Counted from the stretch's first letter, positions 8,220 through 17,786 are shown. The stretch is 55,164 nt of DNA from Deltaproteobacteria bacterium (GCA_029262515.1 JAJCZH010000011.1:1-55164), one strand, 5' to 3'. Made by a program: numbers and translations. Notes: generated by a model not told the origin, from the letters alone.

Positions 8220-9335
8220 GTGAGTAAGGATTTTTACGAGATTTTGGGTGTGTCGCGCGATGCGAGCGATACTGAGATAAAGAAGGCATACAGGAAACTT
8301 GCGCAGCAGCACCATCCGGACAAGCACAGCGGCTGCAAAGATACCGAAGAGAACTTTAAGCTGATAAACGAGGCATACGACGCCTTGAAGGACCCGCAAA
8401 GGCGCGCGCAGTACGACCGCTTCGGCTCTGTCTCGGGGCCTGCGGGAGGCGGTTATCAGGACTCCGGTTACGGCGCCGATTTTCAGGACCTCTTCAGCGA
8501 GGTCTTTAGCGACTTTTTTGGCGGCGGCGGGGGGGGGGGAGGCCCGAGGCGTCCGGCTCCTGAGCGCGGCAGCGACCTCCATTACGAGCTTGAGGTAGAC
8601 TTTGAAGAGGCGGCCTTCGGAACAGAGAAGAAGATAAATGTAGAGCGTACCGTCAACTGCGATACATGCCGCGGCAGCGGCGCTCGTGCCGGCACTCAAC
8701 CCGTAACATGCAGCACCTGCGGAGGGCGCGGACAGGTCGCCTTTCAGCAAGGTTTTCTCTCTATTGCGCGTACCTGCAACGCCTGTAACGGCAGAGGCGT
8801 GGTCATCGAGGAGGCCTGTGCTGACTGCAGGGGGCACGGCAAGGTGCGGCGCACGAGGGAGATGGGGGTGAAAATTCCGGCCGGTGTTGATACTGGTTCG
8901 CGCCTGAGGCTGATGACCGAGGGGGACTTCGGTACCAGAGGCGGCCCTCCGGGTGATCTATATGTATCTATTTTTGTTAAAGAGCACCCGATCTTCTCGC
9001 GCGAGGAAAATGATGTGATCTGCGAGGTGCCGGTCAGCTTCTCGGCTGCCGCGCTCGGCACAGAGCTTGAGGTTCCGACCCTTGAGGGGCCGATCAAACT
9101 CAAGGTTCCGCCCGGCACGCAGTCAGGAAAGGTCTTCAGGCTCAAGCACAAGGGGATAGCCTCCGTCCGTTCGGGCAGAAGAGGGGACGAGCAGGTCGTT
9201 ATCAGGGTAGAGACGCCTACGAAACTAAATCGCGACCAGAGGGCGTTGCTTGAGCAGTTTGCCGAGATAAGCGGAGATGAGAGCACGCCTCTGCACAGGA
9301 ACTTCTTCTCCAAGGTAAAGGAAATCTTTGAATGA
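8220..9335 (+). CDS. dnaJ: Chaperone DnaJ (Hsp40, type A)
   Basis: A 371-residue type A J-protein. The J domain (1-70) has HPD at 32-34. The G/F linker (about 70-115) contains a run of glycines encoded partly by an 11-G tract. Four CxxCxGxG zinc-binding repeats follow (starting CDTCRGSG, CSTCGGRG, CNACNGRG, CADCRGHG), then the two C-terminal client-binding domains. It stimulates DnaK ATPase and delivers substrates. The start is GTG with GAGGAAGAG just upstream. A small hairpin (GAGGG/CCCCTC) lies in the 112-nt gap after grpE. The stop overlaps the next gene by 4 nt (ATGA), so the two are translationally coupled. Confidence 0.96.
   Translation: MSKDFYEILGVSRDASDTEIKKAYRKLAQQHHPDKHSGCKDTEENFKLINEAYDALKDPQRRAQYDRFGSVSGPAGGGYQDSGYGADFQDLFSEVFSDFFGGGGGGGGPRRPAPERGSDLHYELEVDFEEAAFGTEKKINVERTVNCDTCRGSGARAGTQPVTCSTCGGRGQVAFQQGFLSIARTCNACNGRGVVIEEACADCRGHGKVRRTREMGVKIPAGVDTGSRLRLMTEGDFGTRGGPPGDLYVSIFVKEHPIFSREENDVICEVPVSFSAAALGTELEVPTLEGPIKLKVPPGTQSGKVFRLKHKGIASVRSGRRGDEQVVIRVETPTKLNRDQRALLEQFAEISGDESTPLHRNFFSKVKEIFE
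8529..8539 (+). repeat. G11 homopolymer inside dnaJ
   Basis: Eleven consecutive G in the codons for the glycine-rich linker of DnaJ. The frame is intact in this copy. Loss or gain of one G would truncate the protein before the zinc fingers. Confidence 0.9.
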
Positions 9336-11335
9336 AAAGTAACTCTCATTCGGTTACGGCCCTGTCTGTTCTGCTTCTGCTCCTGCTTGCTCTGAGCCTG
9401 CCGGGCGATGCGCTCTCTTTTATGGGTTTTTTCGAGAAGAAGGACAAGAGCGAGTCCCAGCCGAAACCTCAATCTCAAACAGAAGAGCCGGCTCCGGAGT
9501 TCAGGCCTGTTCCTGTTCCGGGTCTTTTCAAGGGGGTGGATGATGCGGGCGAAGAGCCGGTTGGCGAGAGGGTCCTCTTTCCGGCTTCATTAGACGAGGG
9601 GTGGGATGTTGAAGAAAACGGCGCTGAAGAAAATGGCGCTGAAGGCGAGTACGGAGAGGGCGCAATTATAGTGCCGAACGACTCGATAGACGCTGCCGAA
9701 GATAACGGGGTTCCGCTACTCGGACCCGACGAAGGCGAAGCCGGAGTTGGGGACTCGAAGCAGGATGAGATGCCGGTGGTCTTCTATCCTATTGAAGTAG
9801 AGCAGGAACCTGTTGAAGAAGAGATAGATGTCGAACTCGACGATCTGCTCTTCGGGGCCTCTACCGACGAAGCCTTTCTACGCCTTGCGCGCCTCTTTAT
9901 GGTAAACGGAGAGGAGAAGAAGGCTGCAAAGACGTACTCAAGGCTTATAGAGGATTTCCCGGCGTCCGAGTCGAGGTTCGCGGCCTTTTACGAACTCGGT
10001 TATCTCCGTTACAGGGAGAGCAGGCTTAAAGAGGCGCGCCTTCTGCTCGAGTACGTGGTAAAGAACCACGATGCCGCGGTCACGCTCAAGGACTCTGCGC
10101 GCCGGTTGCTCGAAGAGATAGAGTCGATATACGAGCGCGGCTCAAAGAGCAAGGAGCGGGTCTCTATCGGGGCTCTGCTGCCGCTCGAAGGCAGGTATGA
10201 GAAGATGGGCAACGCCGCGCTTCGCGGTATTCTGCTTGCCACCGGGGCCTTTGAGTCAGAGGGGCTGCCGGTTGATGTATATGTGAGGGATACCGGAGCA
10301 GAGGCGCGCGGCGCAAAGGCCGCTATCGAAGAGCTTGTAAACAGGGAGAAGGTACGCGCACTGATAGGCCCTATGCTCTCATCCACCGCCGACGAGGCTG
10401 CACAGTATGCGCAGAGCAAGCAGACGCCGATAATCGCTCTCTCTCAACGGGACAAGCTTACCGACAGAGGCAGGTTCGTCTTCAGAAACTCCCTTCTGCC
10501 CGCCCGCCAGGCGGCCCTGGTCGCCTCTTACGCCTACAACGTGCTCGGCAACAGGACATTTGTTATTATCTACCCGCGTTCCCGTTACGGCTCTACGCTC
10601 GCTCGCGCCTTTGCGGCAGAGGTCGAGAGGCTGGGCGGCGTGGTCATAAACAAGACTTCATATAAACCCGGCTCAAAGGACCTTAACGAAGAGCTGCGCG
10701 ACCTCTTTCTGATTGAGGAAGAGGAGATGGTGAAAGGCAGGCGGACGATAAAGGAGTACAACCCAACGGTGGAGGCCGATGCGCTCTATCTGCCGGATTA
10801 CTACCAGACCGTTTCGATGGTCGTTCCGTACCTTGAGTACTTCAATATCGGAGAGCTTCAGCTGCTCGGCTCCAACGGCTGGAACTCTGAGAAGCTTATA
10901 GAACTAGGCGGAAATGGAGTGGAGGGTGCGGTCTTCGCCGACGGCTTCTTCGCAGGCACACGGAGGAAAGCGACCGCAGGTTTCCTAGAGAAGTACAGGG
11001 CCATGTACGGGGGCGAGCCCGGTGTCATAGAGTCGCAGGCGTATGACGCAACTATTCTTCTGCTTGCCGCGATTTCGAAGAACGGTTACGAGTGGATGGA
11101 CCGCGATAGCCTCAGGCGCGACCTTCTGAAAATTTCCGGCGTACAGGGCTCGATAGGCAGTATTTCGATAGAGCAGGGCGGGGAGGTAGACAAAGAGCTA
11201 TTCCTGTTAAAGGTTGAGCGAGGTAATATAGTCGAAGTTTTCGGGGTTCCGGAGTCCGGGGCGTCTGCCCCCTATAACGGCGCAGGTAACGGTGTAAACC
11301 AGGATGGTAGCGATGAGGAGAACGTATGGGATTGA
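9332..11335 (+). CDS. Periplasmic TPR plus leucine-binding-type domain protein (LpoA-like)
   Basis: A 667-residue exported protein. It has a signal peptide at about 1-28, a long acidic, low-complexity linker (about 35-165), TPR-like helical repeats (about 170-265, [19 protein letters not shown]) and a type 1 periplasmic-binding fold (about 275-640) beginning [16 protein letters not shown] and containing [10 protein letters not shown]. The combination of TPR and Peripla_BP_6 domains resembles LpoA, the outer-membrane activator of penicillin-binding protein 1A. No lipobox Cys is evident in this signal, so lipid anchoring is not supported. It overlaps dnaJ (4 nt) and moaC (10 nt), suggesting one operon. 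It could alternatively be an amino-acid-type binding protein, though no permease genes are near. Confidence 0.75.
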   Translation: MKSNSHSVTALSVLLLLLLALSLPGDALSFMGFFEKKDKSESQPKPQSQTEEPAPEFRPVPVPGLFKGVDDAGEEPVGERVLFPASLDEGWDVEENGAEENGAEGEYGEGAIIVPNDSIDAAEDNGVPLLGPDEGEAGVGDSKQDEMPVVFYPIEVEQEPVEEEIDVELDDLLFGASTDEAFLRLARLFMVNGEEKKAAKTYSRLIEDFPASESRFAAFYELGYLRYRESRLKEARLLLEYVVKNHDAAVTLKDSARRLLEEIESIYERGSKSKERVSIGALLPLEGRYEKMGNAALRGILLATGAFESEGLPVDVYVRDTGAEARGAKAAIEELVNREKVRALIGPMLSSTADEAAQYAQSKQTPIIALSQRDKLTDRGRFVFRNSLLPARQAALVASYAYNVLGNRTFVIIYPRSRYGSTLARAFAAEVERLGGVVINKTSYKPGSKDLNEELRDLFLIEEEEMVKGRRTIKEYNPTVEADALYLPDYYQTVSMVVPYLEYFNIGELQLLGSNGWNSEKLIELGGNGVEGAVFADGFFAGTRRKATAGFLEKYRAMYGGEPGVIESQAYDATILLLAAISKNGYEWMDRDSLRRDLLKISGVQGSIGSISIEQGGEVDKELFLLKVERGNIVEVFGVPESGASAPYNGAGNGVNQDGSDEENVWD

Positions 11336-11814
11336 CGCATACTGATGATGCCGGCAAGGCGAAGATGGTGGACGTTAGCGTTAAAGATGTAACTACCCGG
11401 GAGGCCACGGCAGTAGGCACTGTGGAAATGAAACGCGAGACGCTCGATCTCGTACTCTCTAACGAGGTCAAGAAGGGCGATGTGCTGGGGGTAGCTCGGC
11501 TGGCCGGAATTATGGCTGCCAAGCGGACAGCGGATATAATACCGCTCTGCCACCCGTTAGGGATAACGGGTGTTGACGTCGATTTTGAGACAATCGAAGA
11601 GCCGCCCTCTATTGAGATAACCGCAACGGCTCGCATTGCTTCGCAGACCGGTGTCGAGATGGAGGCCCTTACCGCTGTCTCGGTTGCCGCGCTTACTATT
11701 TACGATATTTGCAAGGCCGCGGACAAGGCGATGGTGCTTACCGGTATCAGGCTCTTGAAGAAGAGCGGAGGCAGGAGCGGCACCTATGTTGCCGAAGAGC
11801 TGTTGGAAAAGTAG
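11326..11814 (+). CDS. moaC: Cyclic pyranopterin monophosphate synthase MoaC
   Basis: A 162-residue molybdenum cofactor enzyme. With MoaA it converts GTP to cyclic pyranopterin monophosphate. MoaC signatures are complete: an N-terminal MVDVSVK, the [14 protein letters not shown] segment with the functional His, and the C-terminal [19 protein letters not shown] plus KSGGRSG. The ATG at 11326 has AGGAG upstream and overlaps the preceding stop region by 10 nt. It is the only moa gene here. Molybdoenzymes would fit an anaerobic or respiratory lifestyle, but none is in the window. Confidence 0.96.
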   Translation: MGLTHTDDAGKAKMVDVSVKDVTTREATAVGTVEMKRETLDLVLSNEVKKGDVLGVARLAGIMAAKRTADIIPLCHPLGITGVDVDFETIEEPPSIEITATARIASQTGVEMEALTAVSVAALTIYDICKAADKAMVLTGIRLLKKSGGRSGTYVAEELLEK

Positions 11815-11916
11815 GTTAAGAGCGGATCCGTAACCGTGTAGTTGGAATAGACGAAAGAGTAGACAAAAGAGCCGTACGGTATGCGTTCAATAGCGCGTTT
11901 GGGCATGCAGCGCTGA

Positions 11917-11958
11917 GTATGCCGGGCCGGGCAGATTAAAGTTGTATAGCCGGCATAC
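11917..11958. repeat. Inverted repeat between moaC and dksA
   Basis: GTATGCCGG and CCGGCATAC form a perfect 9-bp stem around a 24-nt loop, with no U-run. It could be a weak terminator or an RNA structure. Confidence 0.45.
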
Positions 11959-12028
11959 CGAATAGATAAGGATGGTTTGGCCTCTAATATGCAAGCGCAG
12001 CGGTGTTGAGCGAAGTTAAAATAGTTGC

Positions 12029-12057
12029 TGTACACACATAATTCTTTCGGTTATACT
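12029..12057 (+). promoter_or_regulatory. Promoter giving a probably leaderless dksA mRNA
   Basis: TGTACA (12029-12034), 17-nt spacer, TATACT (12052-12057). The ATG at 12065 lies 7 nt beyond the -10, where transcription should begin, and there is no room for a ribosome site. The same geometry occurs at 46113-46149. Confidence 0.5.
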
Positions 12058-12064
12058 TTTGAGT

Positions 12065-12427
12065 ATGGATAAAGAGACTCTGGAATATTTCAGGAACCTC
12101 CTGAACGGAATGCTTAACGACCTGCTGAACGAGGCGGGCCGCACGGTGAGTGATATGAGCGATTCCAATGAGGAGAACTTTCCTGACCCGTCCGACAGGG
12201 CGGCGCTTGAGACGGATAGAAATTTTCTTCTCAGGGTTAAGGACCGCGAGCGCAAGCTGATATCGAAGATAAAGGAGGCGCTCGGAAGGATCGAGGACGG
12301 ATCTTTCGGGATATGCGACCATTGCGAAGAGGATATCTCTGTCAAGAGGCTCGAAGCGCGCCCGGTAACTACCTCCTGTATCGAGTGCAAGAAGGAGGAG
12401 GAGGAGAACGAGAAGTCTCGCGGATAG
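12065..12427 (+). CDS. dksA: RNA polymerase-binding transcription factor DksA
   Basis: About 120 residues. A coiled-coil N-terminus carries the acidic tip region (DPSDRAALETDRN), followed by RDRERKLISKIKEAL-like helix residues and the C4 zinc finger (CDHC and CIEC) with RLEARPVTT between. These match the DksA/TraR family and especially DksA. It binds the RNA polymerase secondary channel and works with ppGpp in the stringent response. The ATG at 12065 is chosen because the alternative TTG at 12059 lies next to the -10 box. The mRNA looks leaderless. Confidence 0.9.
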   Translation: MDKETLEYFRNLLNGMLNDLLNEAGRTVSDMSDSNEENFPDPSDRAALETDRNFLLRVKDRERKLISKIKEALGRIEDGSFGICDHCEEDISVKRLEARPVTTSCIECKKEEEENEKSRG

Positions 12428-12563
12428 GGTTAGCATGAAGAGGTCTGTTGGCCGGTCCTTTTCCGTGCATATCTGTTACTGTTGTCTGCGCACAAAAAAA
12501 ATTGATAAATTATAGTAAATTACAACCCTTGAAGCAGAAAAATATAGAACGGATTGGAGAGAG

Positions 12564-13562
12564 ATGCCTGAACTGAGAAAAGACCCCATTATCGGCAGAT
12601 GGGTAATAATATCGACCGAACGGGGCAAGCGCCCGAGTGAGTTTGAAAAGGCGAGACCGGCTCAAAAGACCGGTTTCTGCCCCTTCTGTCCCGGACACGA
12701 AGACAAGACCCCGCCTGAGATTCTGGCTTACAGAAAGCATGAGGGAAAGCCGAATACCGGTGGCTGGCATGTTCGCGTGGTACCTAACAAGTTTCCTGCG
12801 TTAAAGGTCGAAGGGGAACTCGACAGGGTAGGGGACGGCGTCTACGACAGGATGAACGGCGTGGGTGCGCACGAGGTCGTGATAGAGTCGCCGGGGCATA
12901 AAGATACCCTCGCCTCGATACCGACCGAACAGTTCGAGGAGATACTCTGGACGTACCGCGACAGGATAATAGACCTCAAGAAGGACTCGAGGCTTCGTTA
13001 CGTGCTGATCTTCAAGAACCACGGCGCGGCAGCCGGAGCAACGCTCGAACATAGCCACTCCCAGATTATCGCCCTGCCGATCATACCCAAGCGTGTGAGT
13101 GAGGAGCTTGTTGGCGCAAAGGCGTATTATGAGTACAAGGAGCGTTGTATCTTCTGCGACATTATACGGCAGGAGATAATGCAAACTTCGAGGATCGTGG
13201 CAGAGAATGCCGACTTTATAGCGATTACGCCGTATGCCCCCAAGAGCCCCTTTGAGGTCTGGATACTTCCCAAGGAGCATGAGTCCAATTTTGAGAATTG
13301 CCAGAAGCACCATTATGACAACCTCTCTGTCTTCTTCTCCGATATACTCAGGAGGATGGACAAGGTACTCAACTTTCCGCCCTTCAATTTTATTCTCCAT
13401 ACCGCGCCGATACGCAATGGGAATATGAACCATTATCACTGGCACTTTGAGATAATGCCGAAACTGACGCGGGTAGCCGGGTTTGAATGGGGTTCCGGTT
13501 TTTACATCAACCCGACTTCGCCGGAAGAGTCAGCCAAGTTCCTGAGAGAGGCCAAGGTCTGA
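12564..13562 (+). CDS. galT: Galactose-1-phosphate uridylyltransferase
   Basis: A 332-residue HIT-superfamily nucleotidyltransferase. The N-terminal zinc site appears as CPFCPG, the active-site motif is EHSHSQIIALP (HxHxQ, the second His being the nucleophile), and the C-terminal half has CIFCDI and NHYHWHFEIMPKLT. It should exchange UMP between UDP-glucose and galactose-1-phosphate (Leloir pathway) or a related sugar phosphate. The HSHSQ variant, instead of HPHGQ, is common in environmental lineages, where substrate choice is untested. The ATG follows GGAGAGAG. It stands alone, with no galK or galE nearby. Confidence 0.88.
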   Translation: MPELRKDPIIGRWVIISTERGKRPSEFEKARPAQKTGFCPFCPGHEDKTPPEILAYRKHEGKPNTGGWHVRVVPNKFPALKVEGELDRVGDGVYDRMNGVGAHEVVIESPGHKDTLASIPTEQFEEILWTYRDRIIDLKKDSRLRYVLIFKNHGAAAGATLEHSHSQIIALPIIPKRVSEELVGAKAYYEYKERCIFCDIIRQEIMQTSRIVAENADFIAITPYAPKSPFEVWILPKEHESNFENCQKHHYDNLSVFFSDILRRMDKVLNFPPFNFILHTAPIRNGNMNHYHWHFEIMPKLTRVAGFEWGSGFYINPTSPEESAKFLREAKV

Positions 13563-13667
13563 TATCCCGGTTTTTACTGCCTGTCTTGCGCATAAAGCGC
13601 TCTTTGCGACCGGTGCCCCGCTTCTGGAAAGCGGTCCGGGTCGGGCCGTAGTCTGAGAGGGTTTCTT

Positions 13668-14870
13668 GTGGATAAGGACCTGAACCGTAAAGTGGCTGAG
13701 CTTGCAGAGTGTGGCTGTGCCATAGGGAGTGATCTCAACGAGGGAGCGCGCCTTGCGGTAGATGCTACAGGTTGCCACGCGGTCTCGGTTTACGCCATTA
13801 ATGGCTATGGGCAACGCTTCGAACTGAGGGCGCATTCCGGCAGAGCCCTTGCCGAGGGGCCGGTTACCGAAGTTGAGTTCGCACCTGAGCTTGAAAAACT
13901 CTTAGACTCCGGGGGAGTTTTGCCCGAAGGCCTCCTTGGCAGGTTGGCCCTGTCGGCGGCAGACGAAAGTTTTTCGATTATCTACCCTTTGGGCTCTAAG
14001 GAGAGCCTAAAGGGTTTTCTTCTTTTATGGGGCGCCGCAGGTACTTTGAAAGAGGATATTCTAAAAGACGAAACCCGGGTTCTGGTGGCCGTCATAGGGG
14101 CCGCAATCTGTGCTGCCATGAAGTGGCACGATGTGGCAAAGCAGAACGAGCAGTTAAGGTCCGAAGTGGGCGAACTCCAAGGTCGGATCAAGAGCATTGA
14201 GAAGTTTCTCTACCTAGGCGATATGGCCGCCATGCTGGCCCACGAGATCAAGAACCCGCTGGTAAGCATCGGCGGTTTTGCCGAGCGGCTTAAAAGGAAG
14301 ATGGATCCGGACTCTCCTGCCAATACGTATGTCGACCTTATGATATCGGAGATAGAGAGGATTGAAAAAATCGCCGATGGAGCCTTCAGGTGCACGGGAG
14401 GTGAGCATATGGAGGTTGAAAGGCAGGACATAAAGGGCATACTCTCGGAGACTCTCAGCCTCTTCGGCGACGAGTTCGAGCGGCTCGGCATAGAGGTATT
14501 AACAGAGCTGGAGAACGGCCCGCTGACGGTAATGGCCGACCGCGAACAGCTCAAAATAGCTTTTGACAACTTGATTGCCAATGCGATACAGTCGATGGAG
14601 CAGGGTGGCACTCTTGCCATCTCGGCGCGCAGGGATCCCGAAGGCGTCGAGGATATGCTGATTGAAATTACCGATTCCGGCAAGGGTATAAAAGAGGGTG
14701 ATATAGACTCTATTTTCACCCCGTTCTTTACCACGAAAAATTCAGGTACCGGGCTCGGCCTGCCGATAAGCAACTCTATTATCGCGCATCATCAAGGCGT
14801 AATAGAGGTTGTGAGCAATGGTGAGACCGGGACCACGTTTAGGGTCAGATTAAAGTGTTGTGAGAGTTGA
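13668..14870 (+). CDS. Soluble sensor histidine kinase, GAF-HisKA-HATPase
   Basis: 400 residues without membrane helices. A GAF-like sensor occupies about 15-165, then comes a short coiled coil. The HisKA phospho-acceptor is in AMLAHEIKNPL (about 187-197), and the HATPase domain has an N-box (DNLIANAIQSM), G1 (DSGKGI), F-box (FTPFFTT) and G2 (GTGLGL), all intact. It should autophosphorylate on the H-box His. The start is GTG with GAGAGGG upstream. The single-domain response regulator 245 nt downstream, in the same direction, is the obvious candidate partner. Confidence 0.9.
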   Translation: MDKDLNRKVAELAECGCAIGSDLNEGARLAVDATGCHAVSVYAINGYGQRFELRAHSGRALAEGPVTEVEFAPELEKLLDSGGVLPEGLLGRLALSAADESFSIIYPLGSKESLKGFLLLWGAAGTLKEDILKDETRVLVAVIGAAICAAMKWHDVAKQNEQLRSEVGELQGRIKSIEKFLYLGDMAAMLAHEIKNPLVSIGGFAERLKRKMDPDSPANTYVDLMISEIERIEKIADGAFRCTGGEHMEVERQDIKGILSETLSLFGDEFERLGIEVLTELENGPLTVMADREQLKIAFDNLIANAIQSMEQGGTLAISARRDPEGVEDMLIEITDSGKGIKEGDIDSIFTPFFTTKNSGTGLGLPISNSIIAHHQGVIEVVSNGETGTTFRVRLKCCES

Positions 14871-15115
14871 GGAATCTTTTTTCTCTTTTAACAGGAGCAA
14901 GACGAAAAAGTTATGGTACAGTTATAATGCTTGTTCCGCAGAGCTGTAATATTGTAACCTGGCGCGGGTTCATGCATCGGTTGCGCTTTAGTTTTTTTTA
15001 TACTTATCTTTTTTGATATTCTCTTTTCTTTTAGGCAGTGCCTGTTCGCCCTACCGGAGGCTCAGGTTACTGGAACATCGGCTTTAGTCCAGAAAGCGGT
15101 ATGGAGTTAGGTAAT

Positions 15116-15490
15116 ATGAGTGATCTAACGGGCAAACGTATTCTTGTGGTTGATGACGAAGAGGGACTGAGGCTTCTGTACAAGGAGGAGCTTGAGGATG
15201 AAGGGGTAGACGTAACGCTTGCCAGTTCAGGCAGCGAGGCGATGGAGCAGTTGGAAGAGGTCGACGGAGAGGTCGATCTTGTGCTGCTCGACATCAAGAT
15301 GCCTGGCATGGACGGGGTTGAGGTCCTGCGCAGGGTCAAGGAGCGATGGAAGGAGCTTCCGGTGATACTCTGCACGGCTTACCCGCACTACAAGCACGAG
15401 TTCGGAACATGGGCCTCCGACGCATATGTCGTAAAGTCATCCGACCTCACGGAGTTGAAGCAGACGATAAGGGAAATACTGCTCGGTTAG
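15116..15490 (+). CDS. Single-domain response regulator (CheY-like receiver)
   Basis: About 124 residues, a lone receiver domain. The acidic pocket is in VVDDEEGL, the phospho-acceptor Asp in VLLDIKMPGMDG, the conserved Thr in CTAYP and the Lys in VVKSS. It has no output domain, so it probably acts by protein contact or in a phosphorelay. ATG 15116 is preferred because GGAG lies 9 nt upstream and the product then matches the usual receiver length. Longer in-frame starts exist at 15101 and 15038. It is probably served by the histidine kinase upstream. A terminator follows. Confidence 0.9.
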   Translation: MSDLTGKRILVVDDEEGLRLLYKEELEDEGVDVTLASSGSEAMEQLEEVDGEVDLVLLDIKMPGMDGVEVLRRVKERWKELPVILCTAYPHYKHEFGTWASDAYVVKSSDLTELKQTIREILLG

Positions 15491-15524
15491 TTTTTTTATC
15501 CCATCAATCATAAATACGGGCAAT

Positions 15525-15560
15525 AGGGGCGGCTGATCTCAGGCGGCCTCTTTTATTTTT
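15525..15560 (+). terminator. Intrinsic terminator after the response regulator
   Basis: An imperfect hairpin (AGGGGC/GCCTCT core with wobble pairs, 15525-15551) is followed by TTTTATTTTT. It separates the regulator from the tRNA gene. Confidence 0.5.
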
Positions 15561-15594
15561 ACCTGTTTATAAATAGCCGGGTCCGGTTTATCAT

Positions 15595-15670
15595 GGGGGG
15601 TTAGCTCAGTTGGGAGAGCGGCTGGTTCGCAATCAGCAGGTCACCGGTTCGATCCCGGTATCCTCCACCA
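15595..15670 (+). tRNA. tRNA-Ala (anticodon CGC)
   Basis: A 76-nt cloverleaf with encoded CCA. The acceptor arm GGGGGGT pairs with ATCCTCC (two G-U pairs), D arm GCTC/GAGC, anticodon stem GCTGG/TCAGC with loop TTCGCAA, and T arm ACCGG-TTCGATC-CCGGT. The anticodon CGC reads GCG alanine codons. It is a single gene between two terminators. Confidence 0.97.
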
Positions 15671-15684
15671 GATATTTTTTTAAG

Positions 15685-15718
15685 GGGGTTACGAGTTTAC
15701 TCGTAACTCCTTCTTTTT
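15685..15718 (+). terminator. Intrinsic terminator of the tRNA gene
   Basis: GGGGTTACGAG pairs with CTCGTAACTCC (one G-U) around a 4-nt loop, followed by TTCTTTTTT. Confidence 0.9.
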
Positions 15719-15974
15719 TGCATGCTTAATGTTATGCATACTTCAACCAATAATTAATATATAGAATAAGGTCTGTGTGTTACCGCTGGATGGAACCACA
15801 TGAGTGCGGCTCCTGCACAGTTACTTTTTTATGAAGCTCGGTATTTAGCGGAAAAATAATAGGTTCATTACGGCATGGGCAGTTTGAAAGAGATGCGGAG
15901 GGTTGACTTGGTGACCGGCCGGGTCACTGTCACCGTACTGCTGTTCAGTTTAAGCACCTGAAGGGGCTGGCAAT
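15719..15974. other. Intergenic region before the diguanylate cyclase gene
   Basis: No gene or RNA is recognised. A small inverted pair (GACCGGCC...GGTC) near 15912-15926 may be incidental. Confidence 0.35.
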
Positions 15975-17786
15975 ATGAAGTTGGGCATCCGCTACAAACT
16001 TATCGTTGTGCAAGGGCTCGGGCTCGCTTTTTTTATTTTGTTGGCGGCGTTGAGTTATTACAGCATAACCTCCTACTCCTCTATCCATAACAGGGATATA
16101 GACCTGGCCTACAGGATGGAGCTGGTGGCAGACCTTCAACTGTTATTCGAGAGAAGCCTGATGCCGCCCAACGACTACCTTATAACAGGGGATATCAAGG
16201 AGAGAGAGCACTTTGCAGAGATTGTGCTCGATATGGCAAAACTCTTTGAAAAAGTCATGTCTGAAGAGAACAGGCCGGAAGAAGAGGTCCGTATCGGAAA
16301 TGAGTTGCGCAAAGAGATCATCGATCATGAGAAGATGGCGATGCTGTTGCTGTCTATCAGCGACCCTGTAGGCAACGAAGGCAGTGCAAAGCTGATGAAG
16401 GGGCTCGATGCAAACGGGACGCTGCTTGTAAAGAAGGCCGAGAAGCTCCACGAACTGATAAGGCTTGAGCTTGAAGAGCACAGCAATAATGTCTCCCGGA
16501 TAGGTGACAGGATAACTAAACTTTTTGCCGTAGTATTCTTTATCTTCCTCGGCGGAATGATCTACCTGATCTTTATGGTAAGAAGGAGCGTCTCAAGACC
16601 TCTTGATGAACTTACGAATGCCGCAAGCATAATAGCGCAAGGTGATCTGGACTACAGGGTCGATATAAAAACCGGCGACGAGATAGAGAGTCTGGGCAAC
16701 GAGTTCAATACAATGGCCAAGTCCCTGAAGGAAAAGAGTACCGAGACCCGTGAGTACGTCAACAAGCTCGAGAGGTCAAACTACCTGCTCGACCAGAATA
16801 TCCTGCGTCTATATACCCTGTACAATGTTAGCAAAACTCTTGCAACTACCGTTGAGGCGGAAAAGCTTCTGGAGCATATAGTAACCGAGGTGCAGCAATC
16901 ACTCAAGATTCACCGCATCACCGTTATGCTCGTCGATAAGGAGCACGACATTATTACCATCGCCGCAGGTGTCGGGCTCTCCAGTGAGGCCAGAGCGGCA
17001 ACGTTCAGGCTGCAAGACGGACTGTATGGCTGGGCGGCAATGACCGGCGAGTCGTCAATTGTCACAGACCCCTCGGGCGATCCGAAGTTTGTCCCGACCG
17101 AGGGGCTCGATGATGATGCAAGTTCCATTATAGTAGCGCCCTTTAAAAGCAGGGGAAAGGTCATTGGCATACTGACCGCGTACAAGCTCAGAGAAGAGCC
17201 TTTCGACAGACAGTCGTTCGAAATGCTGACGACCATTGCAACCCAGCTTGCGTTGACTATTGATAATGCCAGGCTCTTTGAGGAGACAATAAACCTAGCC
17301 ATTACGGACGGCATGACCTCGCTCTACAACTACCGTCACTTCAAGGAGTGTATCGCCGATGAATTCACCAGGTCGAAGAGGTATAAGAGGGCGTTGTCGC
17401 TCATAATGGTAGATGTGGATCACTTTAAGAAGTTTAATGATACCTACGGTCATCAAACAGGTGATGATGTCTTGAGGGGAGTCGCAAAGATTCTAAAACA
17501 ATCGGTCAGGTCTTCCGATATTGTTGCAAGGTATGGGGGGGAGGAGTTCGTTATCCTTCTGCCTGAGACAGGCAAGAGCGACGCCTTTATCCTGGCGGAG
17601 AGGGTCAGGAATGGTATCGAGTCGGCTGACCTTTCCGTCGATACGTCGAGTTCTTTTGACGGGGTCACGGTAAGTCTCGGAGTCTCTGCCATAGAAGAGG
17701 GCACCGAAGATTTCAAAGAGCTTATCAAGAAGGCAGACAGCGCACTCTATCAAGCCAAAGAGAATGGCAGGAATCGCGTTAATTGA
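15975..17786 (+). CDS. Membrane sensor diguanylate cyclase (HAMP-GAF-GGDEF)
   Basis: 603 residues. TM1 lies at about 11-33, a periplasmic helical sensor (four-helix-bundle type by appearance) at 34-180, TM2 at 183-204, HAMP at 204-256, GAF at about 292-436 and GGDEF at about 440-600. The active-site loop is GGEEF (521-525), so synthesis of c-di-GMP from GTP is expected. RSSD at 512-515 matches the RxxD inhibitory site, so product feedback is likely. It is preceded by GAAGGGG-type purines before the ATG. It stands apart from the HD-GYP gene at 3039, but the two have opposite activities. Confidence 0.93.
   Translation: MKLGIRYKLIVVQGLGLAFFILLAALSYYSITSYSSIHNRDIDLAYRMELVADLQLLFERSLMPPNDYLITGDIKEREHFAEIVLDMAKLFEKVMSEENRPEEEVRIGNELRKEIIDHEKMAMLLLSISDPVGNEGSAKLMKGLDANGTLLVKKAEKLHELIRLELEEHSNNVSRIGDRITKLFAVVFFIFLGGMIYLIFMVRRSVSRPLDELTNAASIIAQGDLDYRVDIKTGDEIESLGNEFNTMAKSLKEKSTETREYVNKLERSNYLLDQNILRLYTLYNVSKTLATTVEAEKLLEHIVTEVQQSLKIHRITVMLVDKEHDIITIAAGVGLSSEARAATFRLQDGLYGWAAMTGESSIVTDPSGDPKFVPTEGLDDDASSIIVAPFKSRGKVIGILTAYKLREEPFDRQSFEMLTTIATQLALTIDNARLFEETINLAITDGMTSLYNYRHFKECIADEFTRSKRYKRALSLIMVDVDHFKKFNDTYGHQTGDDVLRGVAKILKQSVRSSDIVARYGGEEFVILLPETGKSDAFILAERVRNGIESADLSVDTSSSFDGVTVSLGVSAIEEGTEDFKELIKKADSALYQAKENGRNRVN

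Noticed and set aside
8067-8837. 256-codon minus-strand frame
   Set aside because: It is antisense to dnaJ, whose zinc-finger repeats establish the coding strand.
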